DNA of 64,000 nt. It comes from Longicatena caecimuris. GTDB lineage: Bacteria; Bacillota_I; Bacilli_A; Erysipelotrichales; Erysipelotrichaceae. The notes beneath the pieces were generated by a model, which was given only the letters and a program-made list of their open reading frames with translations, did no database searches and had not been told where the DNA came from. Of the stretch, positions 26,210 to 34,130 are shown piece by piece (position 1 is the first letter of the stretch; each line of letters begins with the position of its first letter). The stretch covers positions 1 through 64,000 of the forward strand of contig NZ_SMBP01000003.1 in the NCBI RefSeq assembly GCF_004341945.1, in the 5' to 3' direction. A program made the position numbers and the translations under genes.

Positions 26210-27220
26210 CTATAAAAAGTTTTGTAAGATGTTAAAGAAATAACCAACAGCGATAATACCAAAGGTGCAAATGGCAATAAAGACACCTAACAGTTTAGGT
26301 TTCAAAACCTTTCTTAACATAATCAAAGATGGCAAACTTAAGGTAGTTACCGCCATCATGAAAGCTAGGACACTGCCAAGATCTGCTCCTTTTGCCAATA
26401 AAGCTTCAGCAATGGGGATAGTCCCGAAAATATCGGCATACATGGGAATGCCAACGATGGTAGCAAGAATAACACCAAAGGGATTATGGCTTCCTAACAA
26501 AGAAGTTATCCATTCTTTTGGTATCCAGTTATGAATGAATGCGCCGAGAGCAACGCCGACAACAATATAAGGAAATACCTTTTGAAAGGTTTCTTTTACC
26601 TGCTCCTTGGCATATTGCAGACGATCTTTGCGTGAGAGCTGCACCTCATGTATCGCCATGCAGTTGGCTTGCGAAATGATGTCTTCCACTTGCTGTTCAA
26701 GATGCATCTTTTCGATGAAGGCACCACCAAGAATCGCAACGAGCAATCCTAACAAAACATATAGGATTGCAATTTCACTGCCAAAAATGCTCATTAATAA
26801 TACCAAGCTGCCTAAATCAACCATCGGGGAAGATATTAAAAACGAAAAGGTAACACCCAAAGGTAACCCTGCACTGGTAAAGCCAATAAACAAGGGGATA
26901 GAAGAGCAAGAGCAAAAAGGGGTTACGGTTCCTAACAATGCCGATATCAGATTTGCTTTGATGCCATGATAACGTGCAGCGATAGAACGACTTTTTTCCG
27001 GAGGGAAATAACTTTGAATATAGGAGATGAGAAAGATAAGCAAGTACAATAACAAGGTTATCTTTACCACATCATAAAAGAAAAAATGCAGACTTGCGCC
27101 AAGACGACTTTGTATATCGACGCCAATGGCTTGAAGAAATGCCGCAAACATATCTTTTAACCATTGCATGCCAAGCACTTGATCTTGTAGAAACAATATT
27201 ACGCTTTGTACAATGCGCAT
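26210..27220 (-). CDS. ArsP-like permease (COG0701 family)
   Basis: 336 residues and about eight membrane segments. The family motif TPFCSCSSIPLFIGF (about residue 105-119) holds the Cys residues implicated in arsenic binding in ArsP; a second SSPMVDLGS and TIVGIPMYADIFGTIPIAEALL also match. A cytoplasmic loop lies at about 170-200. AAGGAGG supports the start at 27220 rather than 27241. Its own operator-like palindrome and an arsR-side attenuator lie upstream. Confidence 0.85.
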   Translation of the reverse strand: MRIVQSVILFLQDQVLGMQWLKDMFAAFLQAIGVDIQSRLGASLHFFFYDVVKITLLLYLLIFLISYIQSYFPPEKSRSIAARYHGIKANLISALLGTVTPFCSCSSIPLFIGFTSAGLPLGVTFSFLISSPMVDLGSLVLLMSIFGSEIAILYVLLGLLVAILGGAFIEKMHLEQQVEDIISQANCMAIHEVQLSRKDRLQYAKEQVKETFQKVFPYIVVGVALGAFIHNWIPKEWITSLLGSHNPFGVILATIVGIPMYADIFGTIPIAEALLAKGADLGSVLAFMMAVTTLSLPSLIMLRKVLKPKLLGVFIAICTFGIIAVGYFFNILQNFL

Positions 27221-27237
27221 GAAATACCTCCTTGTTT

Positions 27238-27261
27238 TCATATCAAAAAAAATTGATGTGA
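27238..27261. promoter_or_regulatory. Second ArsR-type operator, upstream of the permease
   Basis: A 24-bp imperfect palindrome, TCATATCAA ... TTGATGTGA, with the same length and half-site as the operator at 27597-27620. It lies 18 bp upstream of the permease start and just after a hairpin (AAAGTCAT/ATGACTTT, 27274-27296) that would act as an attenuator for arsR on this strand. Confidence 0.65.
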
Positions 27262-27302
27262 GTGATGTTAAGAAAAGTCATAGCTAGCATGACTTTGTTT
27301 TT

Positions 27303-27587
27303 TTAATCATCTCCTGCAAGAATCTTTTGTAAACGTTTCAAAGCATAGGCACAACCTTCAGGATTTATTCGATAATGTGTCCATTTCCCATCCTGGCGAC
27401 TGGCTATGATGCCGGATTCGCATAAGATCTTCATATGATAAGATAAAGAAGATTGACCGATTTGCATGTCTTCAATCAGCGAACAGGCACATTTTTCTTG
27501 ATTCCTTAATAACGCTATGATACGTAAGCGTTTCTCATCACATAAAGCCTTAAAAATGATTGCATCTTCTGTATAACGATCTTGCAT
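27303..27587 (-). CDS. arsR: ArsR-family metal(loid)-responsive repressor
   Basis: 94-residue winged-helix protein. The KCACSL segment has Cys33 and Cys35 in the alpha-3 position used by ArsR to bind arsenite, and SLSYHMKILCESGII is the recognition helix, with another Cys. Binding of As(III) would release DNA. The operator overlaps its own transcription start, so it represses itself and the downstream permease, thioredoxin and arsC genes. Confidence 0.9.
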   Translation of the reverse strand: MQDRYTEDAIIFKALCDEKRLRIIALLRNQEKCACSLIEDMQIGQSSLSYHMKILCESGIIASRQDGKWTHYRINPEGCAYALKRLQKILAGDD

Positions 27588-27596
27588 CTTATCACC

Positions 27597-27651
27597 TCAT
27601 ATCAAAATTATTTGATATGATAAGTTTACGGTATGTTTTTGTGAAAGTCAA
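27597..27651 (-). promoter_or_regulatory. arsR promoter with a near-perfect operator
   Basis: On the minus strand: -35 TTGACT (27651-27646), 17-bp spacer, -10 TAAACT (27628-27623). The palindrome CATATCAAA...TTTGATATG (27597-27620) begins right after the -10, covering the start point. This resembles the classical ArsR operator ATCAAATAATTTTGAT. Confidence 0.85.
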
Positions 27652-27920
27652 GACAAAAGAAACTTATTTGTATATCATAAAGAAATACGCGGAAACAGCC
27701 ATTTTCTTACCAATTCTACATGCCATGAATGTAACATTTTAATTGCTTGCGAATAAATTTTTAAGCGATATGCTGCCGCATGAGAAAAACATGTTATGCT
27801 GCATAGAAAACACGCACTGTTTGGCCTTTTGAAGTTGAATTTAACTTTACATTTCAGATAAGAAGATGCATTCTATACTTACTATAGTAAATTGTCGAAA
27901 TTTGTGATAAAATGTCATAG

Positions 27921-28045
27921 TTTCGTATACGTCTGCCGGTATGGGGCAGATGTTTCTACCCCGATCCATACTTTGGGACTACGAAAATCAGACGTTTTTA
28001 TAATGGAATGACTGATTCTCGTATGCCGTATACGAGAATTTTTTT
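27921..28045 (+). promoter_or_regulatory. Purine riboswitch with terminator
   Basis: P1 TTTCGTA (27921-27927) with TACGAAA (27980-27986); P2 CTGCC/GGCAG around L2 GGTATGG; the conserved junction GTTTCTACC; P3 with loop TCCATACT. L2 GTATGG and L3 CCATAC can pair, as in known kissing loops. The specificity base before the P1 3' strand is C27979, the guanine-type base. A terminator follows: ATTCTCGTAT (28014-28023) with ATACGAGAAT (28030-28039) plus T7. TACGAAAATCAG (27980-27991) can instead pair with CTGATTCTCGTA (28012-28023, one mismatch) as antiterminator. Ligand binding should turn the permease off. Confidence 0.93.
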
Positions 28046-28057
28046 ATGGAGGAAATT

Positions 28058-29383
28058 ATGGAAGAGAGAAAAAAAGATACAATTTATGAACTTGATGGCA
28101 GAGTACCTTTGAAAAAAGCCTTGCCTTTGGGTATTCAGCACATTTTAGCCATGTTTCTTGGCAATGTCTCACCATTGATCATCATTTGCGGTATGCTGCA
28201 GATGAGCGGCGCGTTGAAGATGACCTTGATTCAGAACGCCATGTTTGTTGCCGGTGTTGCAACCTTGATACAGCTGTATCCCTTCTGGAAAATTGGTAGT
28301 GGTTTACCAATCGTCATGGGAACAAGCTCTGGTTTTATCGGTACAGCAAAAGCCATTGGGGCAGCCTTTGGTTATGGGGCGTTGATGGGAGCTAGCTTTG
28401 TTGGTGGTTTATTTGAAATGGTACTTGGGTATTTCATTAAACCATTGCGTAAGTTGTTTCCACCGGTTGTTACAAGCTTAGTTATTATTTCTATTGGTTT
28501 ATCTTTACTGCCAGTTGGTATTAATTACTTTGGCGGCGGCAGTGGAGCTGCCGATTTTGGTGCCGTAAATCATTTGGCTGTTGGTACCTTTGTCATTTTG
28601 GTTATCTTGATAGCAAAACAGTTCAAGGGAGCTATCAATAACGCATCTATCTTGATTGGTATCGTTGCAGGCTATCTTTTGGCTATCATCTTAGGTATGG
28701 TCGATTTTACACAGGTGGTAGAAGCAGATTGGATTGCGTTGCCATCCTTTATGCCGGTAGGTTTTGATTTCAATATGCAGGCCATCATTGCGATGGGCAT
28801 CATGTTTATTGCGACAACGGTTGAAACGATTGGTGATACTAGCGGAGTAGCGAATGGTGGATTGAATCGAGAAGCGACAGATAAAGAATTGCAGGGCAGT
28901 GTCATGGCAGATGGTCTTGGCTCTGTGTTAGGCTCAATTTTCGGTGTATTGCCAAATACTAGTTTTTCTCAGAATGTTGGTTTGGTAGCGGTAACCAAGG
29001 TCGTGAATCGTTTTGTCATCATGACTGGCGCAGTTTTCTTGATCTTATGTGGCTTTTGTCCAAAGCTGAGTGCTTTGTTCTCTGTTATGCCACAGTCTGT
29101 ATTAGGTGGTGCTGCAGTTATCATGTTTGCGATGATCTTAGTGAGTGGTATTCAATCTTTGACCAGAAAGCCATTAACGGAACGTGATGGTCTGATCGTG
29201 GCATTAGCAATCGGCTTGGGTGTCGGTATTGGAAATGTACCGGCAGTCTTAGCACAGCTGCCTAGCTGGGTAGGCAATATCTTTGCTCAGAATGGCATTA
29301 TCATGACCTTTGTGATAGCAACTGTATTAAATCTTGTCTTACCTAAAGATAAAGAAGATCCTAAGCAAATCGAAGAGGCATAA
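28058..29383 (+). CDS. NCS2-family purine (xanthine/uracil) permease
   Basis: Proton-linked nucleobase uptake in the membrane. 441 residues, about 12-14 membrane segments. The family motif region IATTVETIGDTSGVANGG (about 255-272) carries the substrate-contact Glu, and GLGSVLGSIFGVLPNTSFSQNVGL is also diagnostic. GGAGG at 28048-28052 supports the ATG at 28058; the ATG at 28046 overlaps the ribosome site. The purine riboswitch just upstream and the molybdenum hydroxylase downstream favour xanthine or guanine as cargo. Confidence 0.9.
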   Translation: MEERKKDTIYELDGRVPLKKALPLGIQHILAMFLGNVSPLIIICGMLQMSGALKMTLIQNAMFVAGVATLIQLYPFWKIGSGLPIVMGTSSGFIGTAKAIGAAFGYGALMGASFVGGLFEMVLGYFIKPLRKLFPPVVTSLVIISIGLSLLPVGINYFGGGSGAADFGAVNHLAVGTFVILVILIAKQFKGAINNASILIGIVAGYLLAIILGMVDFTQVVEADWIALPSFMPVGFDFNMQAIIAMGIMFIATTVETIGDTSGVANGGLNREATDKELQGSVMADGLGSVLGSIFGVLPNTSFSQNVGLVAVTKVVNRFVIMTGAVFLILCGFCPKLSALFSVMPQSVLGGAAVIMFAMILVSGIQSLTRKPLTERDGLIVALAIGLGVGIGNVPAVLAQLPSWVGNIFAQNGIIMTFVIATVLNLVLPKDKEDPKQIEEA

Positions 29384-29384
29384 T

Positions 29385-29909
29385 ATGAAGGTGTTTTTGA
29401 CAGGTCGTATCCAGTGTGGAAAATCAACCTGTATCAAACAACTTATCGAGGAGTGTTCGTTAGCCGTTTGCGGCTTTCAGACACTTCCTTTTTATGAACA
29501 AGGGATACGCCTTGGCTTTTATATGCACGCTTTATGGGAGAATCCTTATAACGATGTGCGTTTTTCGATACAGCATCCTACATATAATGAGGTCATCCCT
29601 CAGGTGTTTGATCAATTTGGAGTAGCGGTGTTACAGCATGCAAGACAATTTTTAATAGAAAAGAAACAACAAAAACCAGTCTTGATAGTAGATGAAATCG
29701 GGCGTTTGGAACAACAGGAAAAAGCGTATTTAAAACTTTTACAAGATAGTATTGCGAAGGCGCAAAACGTTCTTGGTGTTTTGAAGAAATGTGAGGTACA
29801 ATATATACAAGCGATTGCCGCCAGAGAAGATGTGCAAGTTTTTGATCTGGATGTGATGAGTTATGATGAGGTTTATGACAAGGTGTTGGCATTATTAAAA
29901 AGCCGATGA
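29385..29909 (+). CDS. THEP1-like P-loop nucleoside-triphosphatase
   Basis: 174 residues. The Walker A loop is GRIQCGKST (7-15), and the Walker B-like VLIVDEIGRLE lies near 100. This pattern is that of the THEP1/NTPase_1 family, which hydrolyses NTPs slowly and has no settled role. It starts 1 nt after the permease stop, so it shares the riboswitch-controlled transcript. Placed between purine uptake and a Mo-hydroxylase cluster, it might be an accessory (MobB-like) protein; this is inference. Confidence 0.72.
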   Translation: MKVFLTGRIQCGKSTCIKQLIEECSLAVCGFQTLPFYEQGIRLGFYMHALWENPYNDVRFSIQHPTYNEVIPQVFDQFGVAVLQHARQFLIEKKQQKPVLIVDEIGRLEQQEKAYLKLLQDSIAKAQNVLGVLKKCEVQYIQAIAAREDVQVFDLDVMSYDEVYDKVLALLKSR

Positions 29910-29912
29910 AAC

Positions 29913-29943
29913 TATCGTGATTCTTTATAAGAAACGATAATCT
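29913..29943 (+). terminator. Weak terminator after the permease-NTPase pair
   Basis: TATCGT (29913-29918) pairs with ACGATA (29934-29939), with an inner TTCTT/AAGAA stem, then ATCTTTT. The short T-run suggests partial read-through to the ABC genes. Confidence 0.4.
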
Positions 29944-30015
29944 TTTATAAAGATGTTATAGTGTTTCTACCATAAGTGTTGGATGGTGAATATTGTGTAT
30001 ACAGATTAGCTCATA

Positions 30016-30038
30016 GAACGCACGTTCACAAGCTTGTG
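30016..30038. repeat. Adjacent palindromes before the ABC importer genes
   Basis: GAACGCACGTTC (30016-30027, GAACG/CGTTC) abuts the perfect 12-bp palindrome CACAAGCTTGTG (30027-30038). They lie 36 nt before the lipoprotein start, in a 160-nt gap with no other recognised element. They could bind a dimeric regulator such as a metal or molybdate sensor, or fold in the leader RNA. Confidence 0.4.
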
Positions 30039-30073
30039 CCATATCAACAAAACCGATGAAGAAGGGTGATATA

Positions 30074-31087
30074 ATGAAGATATTTAAAAAATTAGGAATC
30101 TTAGTGACGACCATGAGTTTGCTTGTTGGCATGAGTGCCTGTACGCAGCAACCTAATAAGGAAACAACAAAAACAGAAGGTATTACGATCATTGATCAAG
30201 CAGGTCGTAAAGTGACATTGGAAAAACCAGCGGAAAAGGTAGTTAGTGGCTATTATATTGCGACTTCTACTTTGCTTGGATTAGGTCAAAAGGACAAGCT
30301 GGTTGGGGTAGAGATGAAAGCGGATAAACGTCCGATCTATAAAATGGCAGCGCCCGAAATCGTTAAGTTGCCAGCCATGGGCAATAAGAAAATGTTTAAT
30401 GTAGAAGAATGTGCCAAAGTGAAACCGGATGTTGTGTTTTTGCCGGTAAGTCTGAAAAGCTATGTGGAGAAATTGGAAAGTCTGAATATCAAGGTAATCT
30501 TGTTACAGCCGGAAACCATGGATAGCTATGATGAGGCAGTGGATATCATCGCCAAGGCTTGTGGGGCACAAAAGCAGGCAAAGGCTTATTTTGCATATCG
30601 TAAAAACTTATATGAAACATATATCAAAGATGGAAACGCAAATAAAAGAGTATATTTTGCAGGAACAAAGGCATTGCAGAGCGCAGGTATAGATATGTTT
30701 CAAAGTGAATTGTTGAAGGTGGCTGGTGCTGAGAATGTCATGAAAGAAAATGGTAAGGGCAATTGGCTGCATATCAATAAGGAAACACTTATCAAAGCGA
30801 ATCCGGATATTATTTTTATTGAACAAAAAGGTGCTAAGGTGAGTGACTTTACAAAAGATGCAGCTTTCGCGAGTGTCAATGCTGTAAAACATAAGCAAGT
30901 CTATGTTTTCCCGGCACATTTAGAAACTTGGGATACCCCTAATTTATCAAGCTGTTTAGGCGTTTTATGGACCTATGCAATTTTGTATCCTGAACGTGTT
31001 TCTATGGATATCGTAAAACAGGAAGCAAGATGCTTTTATCAACAATTTTACCAAATAGATGTAGATGTAGAAGAGCTGGGATGTTAA
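30074..31087 (+). CDS. ABC importer substrate-binding lipoprotein (FecB/BtuF/MolA fold)
   Basis: 337 residues. The lipobox ends in SAC at Cys23. The mature part has the two-lobe, helix-linked fold of cluster A-II binding proteins (IIDQAGRKVTLEKPAEKVV, then PDVVFLP and NPDIIFIEQ). This family binds ferric chelates, cobalamin or haem, but MolA of Haemophilus, of the same fold, binds molybdate/tungstate. Co-location with a molybdenum hydroxylase and MocA makes molybdate or tungstate an attractive cargo; sequence alone cannot prove it. The start at 30074 follows AGGGTGAT. Confidence 0.82.
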   Translation: MKIFKKLGILVTTMSLLVGMSACTQQPNKETTKTEGITIIDQAGRKVTLEKPAEKVVSGYYIATSTLLGLGQKDKLVGVEMKADKRPIYKMAAPEIVKLPAMGNKKMFNVEECAKVKPDVVFLPVSLKSYVEKLESLNIKVILLQPETMDSYDEAVDIIAKACGAQKQAKAYFAYRKNLYETYIKDGNANKRVYFAGTKALQSAGIDMFQSELLKVAGAENVMKENGKGNWLHINKETLIKANPDIIFIEQKGAKVSDFTKDAAFASVNAVKHKQVYVFPAHLETWDTPNLSSCLGVLWTYAILYPERVSMDIVKQEARCFYQQFYQIDVDVEELGC

Positions 31088-31144
31088 GCGAAAAGAACGG
31101 GGAATGTGTATATGCTTAATGCCAAGGGCAGAAAGGAGTAGGTG

Positions 31145-32122
31145 ATGCATATGAAAAGATATTTCAGCTGTGGACTCCTGCTGCTGATTCTGCTTGTGAT
31201 TGCTTTACTGGCAGGGCGCTATGGTACAAATCTGCAGGACATGTTGGCTGCCCTTTGTTTCCATGGAGATGCCGGTACACAGGCTATTGTTTGGAATATT
31301 CGCATACCGCGTATTTTATTGGTACTTGCCGGTGGTGGGGCGTTGGCTGTCAGTGGATTGATTTATCAAACCATCTTCAAGAATCCATTAGCTTCCGGTG
31401 ATGTGATTGGGGCAAGCAGTGGCTGTTCCTTAGGGGCTGCCCTTGCCATCGTGCTATTTCATGATGAACCATGGATTACGATGCTCTTGGCGTTTGGCTG
31501 TGGATTGCTGCTTGTTATTTTCACCATGCTATTGGCAACAAAAGTACATGGAAATCGCATCTTGAATTTAGTCATTGCCGGCATCATCTTACAAGCTGTA
31601 GCAACTTCATTCCTGATGTTATTGAAATTAGCCGCAGATCCTTATCAGGAATTAGCTAGCATTGAATACTGGCTGATGGGGGGCTTTGGCGATGCTACTT
31701 GGACACAGGCTTTACTATGCATCGGTGTTAGTGCGATTTGTATGATTTCGCTTTATCTTCTACGCTGGCAGATTCAAATGCTGTCATTTGGTGAAGAAAC
31801 GACAACATTAGGCGTTAGAGAAAAGCAGATTCGCTGGATAGCGTTATTGTTATCTACCTGTATGATTGCCACCGTTGTCAGTGTAGCTGGTATCGTGAGC
31901 TGGGTCGGTCTTTTGATACCGCATGCCGTACGCTTGCTCTATCATCAGCCTTTAAGCAAGGCACTTGGCAAGACGTTTTTTGGGGGAGCCTGTTTCCTTT
32001 TGGTTTGTGATACCTTAGCACGAGCTGTATTAGCGATAGAGCTGCCCATCAGTATATTGACTTCCTTGTTTGGTGCGTTTTTTCTGATCATCGTCTTTGT
32101 GAAAGGCAGGTTTTCATTATGA
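31145..32122 (+). CDS. FecCD/BtuC-type ABC importer permease
   Basis: 325 residues with about nine or ten membrane segments. Typical motifs are RIPRILLVLAGGGALAVSG and the coupling-region GASSGCSLGA, with late SWVGLLIPHAVRLL. AAAGGAG at 31132-31138 suits the ATG at 31145; 31151 is the alternative. The end overlaps the ATPase gene by 4 nt. It would form the channel for the cargo of the preceding lipoprotein. Confidence 0.88.
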   Translation: MHMKRYFSCGLLLLILLVIALLAGRYGTNLQDMLAALCFHGDAGTQAIVWNIRIPRILLVLAGGGALAVSGLIYQTIFKNPLASGDVIGASSGCSLGAALAIVLFHDEPWITMLLAFGCGLLLVIFTMLLATKVHGNRILNLVIAGIILQAVATSFLMLLKLAADPYQELASIEYWLMGGFGDATWTQALLCIGVSAICMISLYLLRWQIQMLSFGEETTTLGVREKQIRWIALLLSTCMIATVVSVAGIVSWVGLLIPHAVRLLYHQPLSKALGKTFFGGACFLLVCDTLARAVLAIELPISILTSLFGAFFLIIVFVKGRFSL

Positions 32123-32892
32123 TCGAAGTGGTTCATGTTAGTGTGGCATATGAGCAAAAAGAAGTGTTGCATGATATCAGCTTAACCATTCCCAAAGGTC
32201 GCATCGTGATGATGTTAGGAGAAAATGGCAGTGGCAAAACAACGCTGATGAAAGCCATGTTGGATAAGCTTCCTTTCGTGCAAGGGGATATCTTATGGAA
32301 GCAAGAATCCTTGCGCAAGCTCAACGAAAAGCAACGCGCTGCCTGTTTTAGCTATGTTCCCCAGATCAAGGAAATGGTGGCGGATATCAAGGTGATGGAT
32401 TGTATTGTTGCCGGTTGTACACGACGTTTGTCACTGTTTGAAGTTCCTGACGCAAAGGATTATGCCAAAGCAAACGCTGTCCTAAAAAAGTTTCAGCTTG
32501 CCCATATCAAGGATAAATATTTACATGAAATCAGTGGAGGAGAGCTGCAAATGACCTATGTAGCCAGAGCTTTTTTACAGGATAGTGAGGTCATTCTCAT
32601 GGATGAACCATGTACTTATCTAGATTTCCAGCACCAGCATCTTTTCTTGCAACAGGCAAAACAGCTGGCACAGCAAGGAACATCCTTATTCATCAGCATC
32701 CATGATCCTAATTTGGCTTTACAATATGCAGATGATATTTACATTCTGCATGAAGGAAGGATATATACGCATTTGAAAAAAGAAGAACCCTTCTTACGCA
32801 GAAGGTGCTGTGAATGTTATAATACAATATATGGAAAACACTTTGCTTTGGCAGGGGATGATAGCTCTGGCTATCTGGTATGGAAGGAGTAG
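32119..32892 (+). CDS. ABC importer ATPase (BtuD/FepC type)
   Basis: 257 residues. Walker A GENGSGKTT (34-42), signature EISGGELQM (about 138-146), Walker B VILMDEPCTYLD (about 157-168) and the switch His in ISIHDPN. It drives import through the preceding permease. The residues CCECYN near 225-230 add an odd Cys cluster at the C-terminus. Overlaps the permease gene, and the hydroxylase genes follow 6 nt later, so importer and enzyme are probably one operon. Confidence 0.9.
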   Translation: MIEVVHVSVAYEQKEVLHDISLTIPKGRIVMMLGENGSGKTTLMKAMLDKLPFVQGDILWKQESLRKLNEKQRAACFSYVPQIKEMVADIKVMDCIVAGCTRRLSLFEVPDAKDYAKANAVLKKFQLAHIKDKYLHEISGGELQMTYVARAFLQDSEVILMDEPCTYLDFQHQHLFLQQAKQLAQQGTSLFISIHDPNLALQYADDIYILHEGRIYTHLKKEEPFLRRRCCECYNTIYGKHFALAGDDSSGYLVWKE

Positions 32893-32898
32893 GAAATC

Positions 32899-33675
32899 AT
32901 GCTGCATATACAACAATATGTAAAAGCGTCATCGCTGGATGAGGCGTATACGCTGTTAATGAAAAATCGTAATCATCAAATTTTAGGAGGCATGCAGTGG
33001 CTGAAAATGCAAGATCGTGTGGTACCGATGGCAATTGATCTGCAGGCCTTGCATCTGGATGAAATTAAGGAACAGGATGACTATATTGAAATTGGTGCGA
33101 TGTGTACATTGCGCCAGTTGGAAACAAGTCCGATTCTTTTAAAAACCTTTGGTACACTGATACAGGATAGTATCAAAGATATCGTAGGGGTACAATTTCG
33201 TAATACGGCAACGTTGGGAGGCAGTTTGTATTCACGCTTTGGCTTTTCTGATATACTTACAGCTTTCATGGTATTAGATACAAGTGTGGTATTGTATCAT
33301 CAAGGAGAAATAAAGCTGAGTGATTATTGCAAGATGCCTTATGAGCGCGATATCTTGACGCATATCCGTATCCGTAAAGAAAACATTTTGACAAAATTTT
33401 TATGTATGCGTAAAAGTGCTACGGATTTATCGGTATTAAATTTTGCCATTGCCAAAACGGAGACAAACTATCGCATTGCTATTGGTGCCAGACCAAAACG
33501 TGCAGAATTGGTGGTCTTACCGGTAAGCTATGATGATAAGCAGATTGAAGAAGCGCTTTCCCATATTACGTTGCAAGATAACATGCGTGGCTCTAAGGAA
33601 TATCGCAAAGCATTAGTATATGCCTTTGTACAAAAAGGCTATATAGCACTTCAGGAGGAAACAACATGCAGATAA
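32899..33675 (+). CDS. Molybdenum hydroxylase FAD-binding subunit
   Basis: 258 residues of the CoxM/XdhB family. FAD contacts are ILGGMQWLK near the N-terminus and NTATLGGSL (about 100-108); a CO-dehydrogenase flavoprotein C-terminal-like domain covers about 165-250. It passes electrons from the iron-sulfur subunit to NAD or another acceptor. An AGGAG site precedes it. It overlaps the iron-sulfur gene by 10 nt. Confidence 0.88.
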   Translation: MLHIQQYVKASSLDEAYTLLMKNRNHQILGGMQWLKMQDRVVPMAIDLQALHLDEIKEQDDYIEIGAMCTLRQLETSPILLKTFGTLIQDSIKDIVGVQFRNTATLGGSLYSRFGFSDILTAFMVLDTSVVLYHQGEIKLSDYCKMPYERDILTHIRIRKENILTKFLCMRKSATDLSVLNFAIAKTETNYRIAIGARPKRAELVVLPVSYDDKQIEEALSHITLQDNMRGSKEYRKALVYAFVQKGYIALQEETTCR

Positions 33676-34130
33676 CAATGATGATCAATGGACGGCGTGT
33701 CATAGATGATATCAAACCGGATATGCTTTTATTAGATTTTTTACGTGCACATGGCTGTTACAGTGTCAAACGCGGTTGTGAAACAAGCAATTGCGGGTTA
33801 TGTACGGTTTGGCTAGATGGTAAACCCATCTTATCCTGCAGTATGTTGGCTGTTCGCTGTGATGGACATGCCGTTACGACTTTAGAAGGCGTTGAACAAG
33901 AAGCACATGAATTTGCGGACTATATGGCAAAACAAGGTGCTGAGCAATGTGGATTTTGTTCTCCCGGCTTGATCATGAATGTTTTAGCAATGAAAAAGGA
34001 ATTGCAGCAACCCACACGTGAAGAAATTAATCATTATCTAGCTGGCAATTTGTGTCGCTGTACCGGTTATATGGGACAGCTAAGAGCTATTGAAGCTTAT
34101 TTGCAGGAAAAAGGAGGCGAACAGGCATGA
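33666..34130 (+). CDS. Molybdenum hydroxylase [2Fe-2S] subunit
   Basis: 154 residues. Plant-ferredoxin-type cluster: Cys38, Cys43, Cys46 and Cys58 (CETSNCGLC...C). A helical second cluster domain has CGFCSPG and CRCTGY. Both match XdhC/CoxS-type subunits that link the Mo centre to FAD. Overlaps both neighbours, consistent with equal production of the three subunits. Confidence 0.92.
   Translation: MQITMMINGRRVIDDIKPDMLLLDFLRAHGCYSVKRGCETSNCGLCTVWLDGKPILSCSMLAVRCDGHAVTTLEGVEQEAHEFADYMAKQGAEQCGFCSPGLIMNVLAMKKELQQPTREEINHYLAGNLCRCTGYMGQLRAIEAYLQEKGGEQA

Noticed and set aside
29963-29971. GTTTCTACC, identical to the purine-riboswitch junction, upstream of the ABC importer
   Set aside because: A P3-like ACCAT/ATGGT stem follows, but no matching P1, P2 or kissing loops could be built, so a second riboswitch is not supported.
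29940-30073. Possible molybdenum-cofactor riboswitch before the importer-hydroxylase genes
   Set aside because: The gene context is right, but the sequence does not show the conserved Moco RNA core I know; only the two short palindromes are clear.
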